From the NCBI RefSeq assembly GCF_036013525.1, contig NZ_CP107853.1, forward strand, positions 2,976,001-3,040,000: DNA of 64,000 nt, written 5' to 3'. The notes under the pieces were generated by a model. The model saw only the letters and a list, made by a program, of their open reading frames with translations. It searched no databases and had not been told where the DNA came from. Source of the DNA: Nonomuraea sp. NBC_00507. Lineage in GTDB: Bacteria; Actinomycetota; Actinomycetes; Streptosporangiales; Streptosporangiaceae. Below are positions 16,237-23,807 of the stretch, piece by piece (within the stretch, counting starts at the first letter, position 1; each line of letters begins with the position of its first letter). The position numbers and the translations under genes were made by a program.

Positions 16237-17436
16237 GTGGGACTCTCCGATCTTCGTCGTGAAATGATCCTCGCCGCCATGGCGGAGTACGACCGGATGG
16301 GCCGGGATGCGTTCCTGGAGACGTACGGGTACGGTCCGGCACGCGGATACTTCCTCGTTCATGAGGGTCGTCGCTACGACTCGAAGGCCATCGCGGGAGT
16401 CGCCCACCGCGGAGTCACCGGGCGACCGCTCCTGCCTGAGGAATTCTCCGGCGGTAGGGAGACCGTGGCACGCCAGCTCATCCGCCTGGGATTCGACGTC
16501 TCCGCCCCCGGCCTGGCACTCGGCGAGCACACGATCGAGACCTTGCTCCTGAAGATCGATTCGCTTCGCACCGACAGGTCCAAGCTGACCGACCAACCCC
16601 GCCGGCATCAACCGCTGACGCTGTTATGGGCGTTAGGCCGAGCCGCACAGACCGAGCCGCCCCTGGAGACCTGGGCGCGGACCAGTGCTGAGATCTCCTC
16701 GCTCATCGAAAAGTTCGGCCATGCCGACGACCGGCCGAACCCCGAATTCCCTGTGCTCAGGCTGTTCCACGACGGTCTTTGGGAACTGGACGAGTCCGAC
16801 GTCCCACCGGCCAGCACGAGCTCTGGCCAGCGATGGATGCGCGACCACGCACCGATGGGCGGCTTGCGACCATGGATCCACACTATCGTGACCAAGCAGC
16901 CGGACGTACGCGCCCAGATCGTGCTCCTCCTCCTGACGAAGTACTTCCAGGGCGTCAACCACGACGCGCTGCTCACCACAGTGGGGCTGTCGACCGTTCC
17001 GGACGCTGAGGTGCCCTTGAACGAGAGCACCCCGATCCCGCAGCGCCGACCGTCCACCACAATGCGAGTGATCCGCGATTCCGCCCTTGCGCAGCAGATC
17101 AAGGACTTACACGGACACCACTGCCAAATCTGCGGTCTACAGCTTCGGCTCCCGAACGGGTCGTACGCCGAGGGCGCCCACATCCGCCCTGTCGGCAAGC
17201 CGCACAACGGCCCCGACGAGCCCGGCAACATCCTGTGTCTTTGCCCGAACGATCACGTCCTCTTCGACCGGGGTGGCCTCACCCTCACGGACGATCTGCT
17301 TGTTTACGACGAAGTCGCCGACCAGAGGCAGTCTCCGCCTCGCTCCGCAGCACACGATCAAAATCGTGCACGTCGCCTACCACCGCCAGGTAGCCCGCCA
17401 GTCCACGGGGCGAACTTCGACTGTGCCGCGCAATGA
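16237..17436 (+). CDS. Type IV restriction endonuclease: ScoMcrA-like head, sulfur-binding domain and HNH
   Basis: The N-terminus (YGYGPARGYFLVHEGRRYDS, then FSGGRETVARQLIRLGF) matches the head domain of ScoMcrA. A middle domain (about 125-245; QPLTLLWALGRA, NPEFPVLRLFHDGLWEL) resembles the phosphorothioate-binding SBD. The HNH nuclease (about 285-350) has HCQICGLQL, GAHIRPVG and CPNDHVLFDRG. It should cut DNA bearing a modified base or backbone, probably phosphorothioate. The SRA domain of ScoMcrA is absent. The last 38 residues are out of frame: a truncated copy at 38717 shows that 5 bases were lost near 17320. The nuclease core lies before the shift, so activity may remain. GTG 16237 appears leaderless. 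Confidence 0.8.
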   Translation: MGLSDLRREMILAAMAEYDRMGRDAFLETYGYGPARGYFLVHEGRRYDSKAIAGVAHRGVTGRPLLPEEFSGGRETVARQLIRLGFDVSAPGLALGEHTIETLLLKIDSLRTDRSKLTDQPRRHQPLTLLWALGRAAQTEPPLETWARTSAEISSLIEKFGHADDRPNPEFPVLRLFHDGLWELDESDVPPASTSSGQRWMRDHAPMGGLRPWIHTIVTKQPDVRAQIVLLLLTKYFQGVNHDALLTTVGLSTVPDAEVPLNESTPIPQRRPSTTMRVIRDSALAQQIKDLHGHHCQICGLQLRLPNGSYAEGAHIRPVGKPHNGPDEPGNILCLCPNDHVLFDRGGLTLTDDLLVYDEVADQRQSPPRSAAHDQNRARRLPPPGSPPVHGANFDCAAQ

Positions 17437-17506
17437 CCGTCCCTGATCACTGGCCAGCAGCTCCAAGCTGTTCTGGCCAGGGCGGCGCTCTGGCACCTCC
17501 TTAGGA
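17388..17506 (+). repeat. Dispersed intergenic repeat unit, copy 1
   Basis: The sequence from the end of the restriction gene (AGGTAGCCCGCC) through CTGATCACTGGCCAGCAGCT to CACCTCCTTAGGA recurs at 18459-18508 joined to 19866-19950 (interrupted by the IS3 element) and at 38933-39055. It marks the tail of three copies, or partial copies, of the same locus. Confidence 0.75.
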
Positions 17507-17669
17507 CCTGACTTGGCTCACGATCATGGGCTTCGGCGGCACTCAGGCCGGTGACCAGCGGGTTCTGCTGCTTGTGGTGAGATTGTTGCGCACTAATCCG
17601 GGGCCATAGGGTAGCCCGGTGTGGCCTGAGTCATCCCTGGAGGAACGGTGTCGTGATGAAAGGATCGAG

Positions 17670-18320
17670 ATGCAAGTGCTTACGCTGGGTCCCACGAGCC
17701 ATGAGCGAGTTGTGCTCTTCGCCGCCGGAGCAGGCGGCGATCCGGAGCGTTATCGGCCCTTCCTGGATCATCTAGCAGCCCATGATTGCCAGGTTATCGC
17801 GCCCTACTTCGAGCGCCTTGTCGCGCGGGAGGCGACCACGGCTGAGCTGCTCACGCGTCCGGTCGGGCTGGTCGAGGCGCTCCACCGATGGGCTTCTCCG
17901 GACGCAGCGGTTGTGGTGGTCGGCCACTCGATCGGCGGTTGGGCTGCCCTCTGCCTCGCCGGTGCGACACCCTGGGGGAGGGACGGCAAGCCGCTGGATG
18001 TGCCACGAGAGCCACGCGTCAGCCGTCTCGTCCTGTACGCGCCCGCTGCCGGCTGGTTCGCCGCCCCGGACGCCTTGGATGCGGTCACGGTGCCGATGCT
18101 CGTCTATGCGGGTGAACTGGACACCGTCACGCCCGTCGAGCAGGCCATCCACTTGAAGAGCGCACCAGCCAAAGTCGACCTCCGCATCGTGCCGAAAGCC
18201 GGTCACTTCAGCTTCATGAATACGCCTCCGCCAGGCACGGCCGACGACGACGCCTTCGACCGTGACCGGTTCCTCACCGACCTCGCACAGACGACCATGG
18301 AGTTCACCATCGCGCTCTGA
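17670..18320 (+). CDS. Small alpha/beta hydrolase (dienelactone hydrolase-like)
   Basis: The 216-aa product begins MQVLTLGPTSHERVVLFAAG and has a nucleophile elbow GHSIGG at about 90-95, an Asp in VYAGELDTVTP and a terminal KAGHFSFM with the likely catalytic His. It is a single-domain serine hydrolase of unknown substrate. ATG 17670 is chosen because AAGGATCGAG lies just before it; the longer frame from GTG 17619 has no ribosome site. It stands alone between repeat copies 1 and 2, so it may have moved with them. Confidence 0.75.
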   Translation: MQVLTLGPTSHERVVLFAAGAGGDPERYRPFLDHLAAHDCQVIAPYFERLVAREATTAELLTRPVGLVEALHRWASPDAAVVVVGHSIGGWAALCLAGATPWGRDGKPLDVPREPRVSRLVLYAPAAGWFAAPDALDAVTVPMLVYAGELDTVTPVEQAIHLKSAPAKVDLRIVPKAGHFSFMNTPPPGTADDDAFDRDRFLTDLAQTTMEFTIAL

Positions 18321-18538
18321 TGCGACCGGCGAGGCAGTCGTTCGCACCCGTCACAGCCAGACACCCCTCCTCCCGGGATCCCCCAAACCCCAGCGTCAAG
18401 CTGTCAGGGCGACGAGCAGACCAGCGGCCAACTGCGCACTAACTTGAGCCAAGTCGGGAGGTAGCCCGCCAGTCCACGGGGCGAACTTCGACTGTGCCGC
18501 GCAATGACTGTCAATCCCCTCAAACCGTGGAGACGGTT

Positions 18539-19474
18539 CTATGCCACAGCGGCCCTCAGCAGGCCCGTTGACGCTTGCCGCTTCTCGATCATCTGATGCT
18601 CGAATGTGACAGGCGGCAGCCCGTCGTTGGCACTGTGCCTGCGCTTGACGTTGTAGAAGTCTGCGATCCAGGTCGCAATCTTCAGCCGGGCCTCCGCCCG
18701 GGTGCGGAAGCGGTGCCGGTATACGAACTCGACCTTCAGCGTGCTGTTGAGCGACTCGGCGGCTCCGTTGTCGAGCGCGCACCCGACCCGGCCCATGGAC
18801 TGCACCACTCTGTGCTTCCGGCATTCGGCCTGGTAGCGGGCAGCGGTGTACTCCGATCCACGATCCGAGTGGAAGATCACCCCGTCCACGTCACCACCGC
18901 GCGTGACCACGGCCATCTGCAGTGAGGCGACCGTCAGCGCCGCGTCATGGTGCTCGGACATGGCGTAGCCGAGCAGCCGGCGGGAGAACAGGTCCTCAAC
19001 CGAGGCCAAGTACAGCGGCCCCTCATCGGTGCGGATCATCGTGACGTCGCCGACCCACAGCACGTCCGCAGCGACCGCGGTGAACTTCCGCCGCACCAGA
19101 TCCGGCGCGGCCGGCCGCTTGCCCTGACGGGTCAGCGAGCGCGGCTTCTTCGGCCTCCGCCCGGCCAAGCCGAGTTCGGCCATCCGCTTGGCCACGGTGT
19201 TCTCCGACAGCTTCCAGCCCTCGGACCTCAGGTCCTGGGTGATGCGCGGCGACCCGTAGGTGCCACCGGAGGCGGCGAAGTGCCGGTTGATCTCCTCGTC
19301 CAGATGGACGCGCCGCTCTTCCCGAGCTGTTGGCCTCCGGTTCTTCCATTTGTAGAACCACGAGGGCGATACTCCCAGCGCACGGAAACAGATCGTGTGG
19401 GGGACACCAAACTCGGCCCTTTGGGACTCGATGAACTCCACCACAGTTATCGGTTCAGCGAGTCCTTGACCCAT
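18539..19474 (-). CDS. IS3-family transposase OrfB (DDE integrase core)
   Basis: The 311-aa frame carries HTH-like and rve integrase regions with the D-D-E triad: VLWVGDVT, then IFHSDRGSEY, then NGAAESLNSTLK, and the common YNVKRRHSANDGLPPVTFE end. It overlaps orfA by 28 nt. In this family the active enzyme is an OrfAB fusion made by programmed -1 frameshifting. No disruption is seen, so the element looks intact. Confidence 0.9.
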   Translation of the reverse strand: MGQGLAEPITVVEFIESQRAEFGVPHTICFRALGVSPSWFYKWKNRRPTAREERRVHLDEEINRHFAASGGTYGSPRITQDLRSEGWKLSENTVAKRMAELGLAGRRPKKPRSLTRQGKRPAAPDLVRRKFTAVAADVLWVGDVTMIRTDEGPLYLASVEDLFSRRLLGYAMSEHHDAALTVASLQMAVVTRGGDVDGVIFHSDRGSEYTAARYQAECRKHRVVQSMGRVGCALDNGAAESLNSTLKVEFVYRHRFRTRAEARLKIATWIADFYNVKRRHSANDGLPPVTFEHQMIEKRQASTGLLRAAVA

Positions 19475-19824
19475 AGGACCACGGATCGTTTGAGGACATC
19501 ACGCTCGTCCTCCAACTCGGCGCGCTCCCTCTCCCAGGCGGCCTTGTCCTTGGCGTGCTGCTTGACCAGCTCGGCTTTCTCCCGCCGCAGTCGCGCCAGT
19601 TCCTCCTGCTCGGACTCCTTCAGCTTGCCGCCTCCATTGCCGTCGCGCCCGACCTGCCCTGTTGAGTGCCGGTCCATCTGCACCCAGTTGTACAGCGTGT
19701 ACTCGTTGATACCCAGATCCCGCGCTATGTGCGCGACGGGTTTGCCGGTCTCCTTGACGATCCTCACCGCCCCAGCCCGGAACTCCGGATCAAAGCGACG
19801 CCTCGTGGTTCCTGCCACGACCAA
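19447..19824 (-). CDS. IS3-family OrfA (helix-turn-helix and leucine-zipper protein)
   Basis: The 125-aa protein starts near MVVAGTTRRRFDPEFRAGAV and has a helix-turn-helix (AHIARDLGINEYTLYNWVQ) followed by a coiled coil rich in Leu, Glu and Lys (EELARLRREKAELVKQHAKD). OrfA proteins bind the IS ends and regulate transposition. It overlaps orfB. Confidence 0.85.
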   Translation of the reverse strand: MVVAGTTRRRFDPEFRAGAVRIVKETGKPVAHIARDLGINEYTLYNWVQMDRHSTGQVGRDGNGGGKLKESEQEELARLRREKAELVKQHAKDKAAWERERAELEDERDVLKRSVVLWVKDSLNR

Positions 19825-20006
19825 ACCTCTCTTGGTTCGGTCTCCACGCTACGAGGGGAAGCCCAGACCGTCCCTGATCACTGGCCAGCAGCTTCAAGCT
19901 GTTCTGGCCAGGGCGGCGCTCTGGCACCTCCTTAGGAGAGTGGGGGCTATGCGGCTTGTTCATGCGCCGTGAGCTGCAGGAATGCATCGCGCAGCCCCAT
20001 AGCTAT

Positions 20007-20029
20007 CAAGATCATCCCGTGTATGCCCC
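20007..20029 (+). promoter_or_regulatory. Promoter/start module copy 1 (CAAGAT-N10-ATG)
   Basis: CAAGATCATCCCGTGTATG is one of five copies of a conserved block, each with a -10-like hexamer about 10 nt before ATG (ATA in one copy). This is leaderless-promoter geometry. The frame that follows here stays open for about 39 codons (MPRTAEFDHHVTRW) and looks like a remnant. Confidence 0.5.
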
Positions 20030-20629
20030 GTACTGCCGAGTTTGATCATCACGTCACTCGATGGCAGCCAGGCCCGAACCGCAGGCCGACCCCAAAGGCC
20101 GAGTGCAGGAAGCGGCTTTACAAATTGCGGAGGCTTAATTCGTAATGTGGGCTGCTCCTGCGGACGGGGGCGGCTTGCGTACAAAGATCGTCGGTCAGCT
20201 GTCCCGACTCGATCGCCGCCCGAGAGCTCCGCGCGCACGTCTGCGGACCGTGCCTGTCCGGATTTAAACGAACCACAGGCTTGCCGCCGGTACGACGCTG
20301 GATAGGTCCATGACGTCGAGGCCAGGCGGCTGGCGGTCGACCGTGAGCGAGAAGGTGCACAAATGGCTGGCGCCGTGCGAGCTCAGGAACGAGTCCCAGC
20401 GCAATCGGGTCTCCTCACGCGGCGTTCCGGAGTCGATTGCCCCGTTAACCGACTAATTCGCGATTCCTCCCGAAATGCCTGACCCGAATAGCGGGTCTCG
20501 TGCGTACATGTATGACGAGCCATGTACCCGTACTTCTGGTAGTAGTCGCCGGATGGGTGCCGTCGGCACGCGTGGAGCAGAAGCGGAGGGAGGGGGCGGC
20601 GCTTTGTTTAGTCAGCAGCCGCGTGTTCC

Positions 20630-20760
20630 TCGACGTGAACGCGCTGCTGGTGTGGTGCTGGGACAACTTGCGTGTGGCCCCTGGCTGGCCAGCTCGCCGA
20701 GTACGCCGCCTGGCTGCGCATCGTCCAGTTACCCACCTACGCGCTCGAGTTGAGTCCCCG
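20630..20760 (+). pseudogene. IS630-type transposase remnant
   Basis: One frame gives FLDVNALLVWCWDNLRVAPG and another continues EYAAWLRIVQLPTYALELSP. Together they match the C-terminal DDE block of IS630 transposases (VLVWDNL, then WL..V.LPTYAPELNP). The frame changes in the middle and the Asn-Pro pair is degraded. Only about 130 bp survive, with no visible ends. Confidence 0.6.
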
Positions 20761-20975
20761 TCGAGTGGTGTCTGCCCCTGCCCCGGCGCGACCTACGACT
20801 TCAACCTGTGTGTATCTGCCACTTTCAGGTGGAGCTTTGGGGCGAATGTCTGCATGTGCCTGGTGTGCCATACTTTCTGCGGAGTTCAGGGAACTTGTTG
20901 GGGAACTGTTCGACATACAGCTCCGTTCACATTTCGTTCCTTCTTGTAAACCATGCGACTCTCCGGAGGACGTGC

Positions 20976-21746
20976 GTGCCCGACATCGGCTCGATCTTGG
21001 ATGGCTCGCTGGCCATACCGTTCGGTCTGGGCCATATCCCCACATGGTTGCTTGCGGTGTTGGATCTTCTTGGCCTGGCTGTGATCATCAAGATCGTTTC
21101 AGCTTTGGTGCGAGGGTCAAGGGGACGTCACGGCAAGCCGGACCACAACGAACGGGCCGCTCTCGGCAGCATACTCGGTGGCGTCGGTCAAGTTGTGGGC
21201 ACTGTGGTCGCCATATGTACGCTCATCACGACCGTATGGATCTGGCGAGACCAGGTCGAGCGAGAGGAAAGGAAGCGTCTTGAAGAGATCCAGAGGCAGG
21301 CGGAGCAAAGTCAGGAGAGTGCAAGGCTGCGTCTTGAAGAGATCCAGAGGCAGGCCCAGCAAAGTCACGAGAGTGAAAGGCGGGAGCATGCGGCCTTCGC
21401 TGCTCGTGTCTCGGTGCTTTCATACGGTGATCCTGCTGGCATGAAGATCGTCATACGCAACGCCAACTCGGCCGGTGTCAGTGTCCTGGTGTTGTCCCTA
21501 GTCGGCAAACGAAAGGACCGGCAGAACGTTGAGATCTTCGTGCCTCCATGCAATCAGGCAAGCTTCCTAATTGTGACGCCGACCTCGTGGACGGCTACAG
21601 TCCGCAAGGGCGGACAGGATTGGCTTCCCGGTGCCGATCCAGTCCTTATCGCGCGAGAGTGGCTCTTTAACACGTACGGCGCTACAGACGGGAAGATCTA
21701 TACGGGGCGTGTTCCGGCTACTTTCGAACCTATCGGTATGTGTTGA
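20976..21746 (+). CDS. Membrane protein with tandem-repeat coiled coil
   Basis: A 256-aa protein from GTG 20976, preceded by GGAGGA with 5-nt spacing. There is an N-terminal hydrophobic segment (IPTWLLAVLDLLGLAVIIKI) and a second one (GQVVGTVVAICTLITTVWIW). A charged coiled coil follows, containing two copies of about 18 residues (RLEEIQRQAEQSQESAR and RLEEIQRQAQQSHESER), then a soluble beta-rich domain of about 110 residues. I recognise no family. The layout suggests a membrane-anchored protein with a cytoplasmic oligomerising stalk. The DNA repeats (TCTTGAAGAGATCCAGAGGC twice) could expand or contract. Confidence 0.7.
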   Translation: MPDIGSILDGSLAIPFGLGHIPTWLLAVLDLLGLAVIIKIVSALVRGSRGRHGKPDHNERAALGSILGGVGQVVGTVVAICTLITTVWIWRDQVEREERKRLEEIQRQAEQSQESARLRLEEIQRQAQQSHESERREHAAFAARVSVLSYGDPAGMKIVIRNANSAGVSVLVLSLVGKRKDRQNVEIFVPPCNQASFLIVTPTSWTATVRKGGQDWLPGADPVLIAREWLFNTYGATDGKIYTGRVPATFEPIGMC

Positions 21747-21898
21747 GCCACCCACGGCATCTGGGCGGCGGACCCACCGCCCGAGCGTCGAGCTGCCGGA
21801 CGCCGGTTGGACGATGCTGGTCTCGAAGCCTTGGCGATCATGGCGTGTGCTGAAAACCCGGTGACCCCGAATTAGTGCCTGGCTTGGGGAAGCGCCTC

Positions 21899-21922
21899 TA
21901 AGATCATCCCCTATATGTCCCC
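21899..21922 (+). promoter_or_regulatory. Promoter/start module copy 2 (TAAGAT-N10-ATG)
   Basis: TAAGATCATCCCCTATATG followed by TCCCC is the copy closest to a consensus -10. The frame from ATG 21915 starts MSPDYGLLAAYEGPQRP and runs on without matching a family I know. Confidence 0.5.
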
Positions 21923-22039
21923 TGATTATGGTCTTCTGGCTGCATATGAGGGCCCTCAGCGGCCTACCAAGGTCCACCAAGCAAAAGACCTACGGCCAAG
22001 AAACCACAGGTCAGAGGCCGAAATGCCGGTGGAGAAGAG

Positions 22040-22084
22040 TGCCCCCGGCAGGGTTTGAACCTGCGGCACCCGCTTCGGAGAGCT
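22040..22084 (-). pseudogene. 3' half of a tRNA-Arg(CCG)-like gene
   Basis: On the minus strand the sequence reads from a CT-CCG-AA anticodon loop through GCGGG, the T arm GCAGG-TTCAAAC-CCTGC and the acceptor CGGGGGC plus A. The 5' half that should pair with GCGGG and CGGGGGC is absent. Such 3' fragments are left when elements integrate into tRNA genes. No CCA is encoded. A related CCT-anticodon fragment lies at 45837-45880. Confidence 0.65.
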
Positions 22085-22618
22085 CGAGCCGTACAGAGTC
22101 CAGTATGCCCACTAATAGGCGATATACGGCTGTCGTTCGACGTCCATCGCGTCCTCCGCAATAGCCTCTCGTCACCCATCACTTGACTGCTGTATGGCCT
22201 GGTCGGAGCGACCTCCGTAGCGAGAGCCTCGCAGGGCGTTCCTGCACTACGGATGCGGGTGTCTTCATGGAATTGGCGTTGCTACAGTCGGCTCGGCCTG
22301 GGCGGCCTCCGTTTTAGCCCTAACCAGTCGCCGGCCAAGCCGACGTGGATGCCCCCTCAAGAGTGAGAAGCGGCTTTACCTTATCCGCGCCCCATGCCTT
22401 GCCTAGGAAGCCGGCCGGTTGCCATACGTACTTCTCAGTGGCGGCCACGGCCCGTGCCCTTCGCGAGAGAGCAGGACGTTTCGGCGTTTTTGCCCCGCTT
22501 GTACATGTCGTTGACTGTCCGTCCAGGCACGCCGGTGATGGGTCCGCAATTGCCGTGCCGGATAACGCGGTCAGGCCGAGCGCCGTGCCGTGAGAAGTCA
22601 GATGATCATTGCGCCAAT

Positions 22619-22906
22619 CTATGGGACGGGAACCCTGTCTGTGTTGCCCTCGCCGCTGCGGCCGGTCACTACCTCGATCAGGCGTAGGAGCAGCTCACCC
22701 CCGAGCTGGCGGACCATTTCGGGTTCGGACCGCATGAGCTCGTCTCTGATTTGTACCGAAGTCGAGAACTTGTCCGCGATTTCCAGGATGGCCACCCGCT
22801 CGCGCTCCAGGATTCGACCGCATGTCTCGGTCGGATGCAACGGCGTAAAGGTGTTCGGGTCGTCGGTGAAGATCATGTAGAACGGTGAGGAGTCACCCCT
22901 GTCCAT
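22619..22906 (-). CDS. Small hypothetical protein (95 aa)
   Basis: An ideal AGGAGG with 5-nt spacing precedes ATG 22906, which is strong support for translation. The product (MDRGDSSPFYMIFTDDPNTF at the start) is soluble, acidic and partly helical, with one Cys. I do not recognise a family. It is divergent from a LuxR-type regulator across a 220-bp region with paired direct repeats, so the regulator may control it. Confidence 0.7.
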   Translation of the reverse strand: MDRGDSSPFYMIFTDDPNTFTPLHPTETCGRILERERVAILEIADKFSTSVQIRDELMRSEPEMVRQLGGELLLRLIEVVTGRSGEGNTDRVPVP

Positions 22907-22968
22907 GAAAACCTCCTGGCGTGGTTGGCTTTGACGCTAGGAAGAGTCCGCACCGCAGGTCCATGAAC

Positions 22969-23008
22969 GTTCCCTGGCGGGAACCTGACGGCAGACCGCG
23001 GGAACCTG
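22969..23008. promoter_or_regulatory. Paired GCGGGAACCTG boxes and a palindrome in a divergent promoter region
   Basis: GCGGGAACCTG occurs at 22977-22987 and again at 22998-23008, 21 bp apart (two helical turns, same face). The first box overlaps a perfect GTTCCC-TGGC-GGGAAC palindrome at 22969-22984. Lying between divergent starts, this is a good candidate site for the adjacent LuxR-type regulator. Function is inferred. Confidence 0.5.
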
Positions 23009-23126
23009 CCCGATCCGCCCTGCGATCCTGGGCACCTGACGATCTCGATATCTAGGCTGGAGCCCGTTTGCATCGGCTGCCCGCTGGTTGCCGCTGTAGT
23101 CGTGGAGAAGGGACATCCTGCCACCG

Positions 23127-23789
23127 GTGGCCGTCCATGTCGTGGTTGTCGACCCTCTGCCCATGTATCGCCAGGGGGTCGCAGCCGTCCTGTCCACGGC
23201 GGGCCATGTGGTCGAGTCCCCGGCCGACGTGCTGGCGTGGGTGCGCCAGGAGCAGCGTGGCGTGGTGTTGCTGACCCTCGTACGCGAGCAGGACTGGGAA
23301 CTGCTCGGGCGGCTACACGACGCGGGCGGCGGGCACGGCGTGATCGCGCTGATCGCGGAGGAGTCCATCGTGCTCGGGACGCGGGCGGTGAGGGCCGGCG
23401 CCCGCTCCGTACTGCCGCGCGAGGTGACGGCGGCCGTGCTGCGGCGCACGGTGGAGGCTACGTTCGATGGGCAGGCGGTCCTGCCGGCGGGTGTGCTCAC
23501 CGCGCTCGCCACCGGGGCGCACCGAGCCGATGTCGGCCCGCAGACGCTCAGCCCGCAACAGCTCTCGTGGCTGAGACAACTCGCCGAAGGCATGACGGTG
23601 GCCGAACTGGCTGACCGGGCCGGCTACTCCGAGCGCGCGATGTTCCGGCTGCTCCAGGCGCTCTACCGGGAGATGGGCGTCTCCACGCGCATCCAGGCGA
23701 TCGTGCGCGCGCAGGAACGGGGCTGGCTCGCAGCCGTGACTGACCTGCTCGAGGACGCGGAGCAGGGGCTCAGGGGCACCCGCCGCTGA
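23127..23789 (+). CDS. LuxR/NarL-type regulator with degenerate receiver domain
   Basis: The 220-aa protein has an N-terminal receiver-like fold (VHVVVVDPLPMYRQGVAAVL) and a C-terminal LuxR helix-turn-helix (LSPQQLSWLRQLAEGMTVAE, LADRAGYSERAMFRLL). Where NarL-type receivers have the phospho-acceptor Asp at the end of strand 3, this protein reads VVLLTLV, so it is probably not phosphorylated there. No sensor kinase is adjacent. GTG 23127 is the working start; its ribosome site is weak. It converges with the STAND gene that ends at 23808. Confidence 0.75.
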   Translation: MAVHVVVVDPLPMYRQGVAAVLSTAGHVVESPADVLAWVRQEQRGVVLLTLVREQDWELLGRLHDAGGGHGVIALIAEESIVLGTRAVRAGARSVLPREVTAAVLRRTVEATFDGQAVLPAGVLTALATGAHRADVGPQTLSPQQLSWLRQLAEGMTVAELADRAGYSERAMFRLLQALYREMGVSTRIQAIVRAQERGWLAAVTDLLEDAEQGLRGTRR

Positions 23790-23807
23790 GACCGCCCGCC
23801 GCCGTGC

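Larger units (their letters stand above)
18509..19865 (-). mobile_element. IS3-family insertion sequence
   Basis: The 1357-bp element has TG...CA ends with imperfect inverted repeats (18509-18534 against 19840-19865, sharing the TCCCCTC and CGTGGAGAC blocks). It is flanked by 3-bp duplications GAC (18506-18508 and 19866-19868). It carries overlapping orfA and orfB on the minus strand, the usual arrangement for a -1 frameshift fusion. It split an older copy of the dispersed repeat, so it arrived after that duplication. Confidence 0.9.
19866..20975. other. About 1.1 kb without an intact gene: repeat tail, promoter-like module and IS630 scrap
   Basis: It holds the right half of dispersed repeat copy 2 (to about 19950), the promoter-like module at 20007-20029 and a broken IS630 transposase piece at 20630-20760. 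Apart from the ribosome site of the gene at 20976, I see nothing else that looks functional. Codon bias in the short frames here is poor. Confidence 0.6.
21747..22618. other. Gene-free stretch with promoter-like module and tRNA scrap
   Basis: No convincing gene is seen. It contains the module at 21899-21922 and the tRNA-Arg 3' half at 22040-22084. The region 22170-22600 has short frames without ribosome sites, and I see nothing in it. Confidence 0.6.

Noticed and set aside
21270..21390. Possible CRISPR-like or microsatellite array from repeated GAAGAGATCCAGAGGC
   Set aside because: Only two copies, in frame within a coiled-coil coding region, with no spacer-repeat pattern.
22040..22084. Complete tRNA gene
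   Set aside because: Only the 3' half is present; no D arm, 5' acceptor strand or 5' anticodon stem can be found upstream.
22394..22687. 97-aa plus-strand frame upstream of the 95-aa gene
   Set aside because: It overlaps antisense the better-supported gene at 22619-22906 and has no ribosome site.
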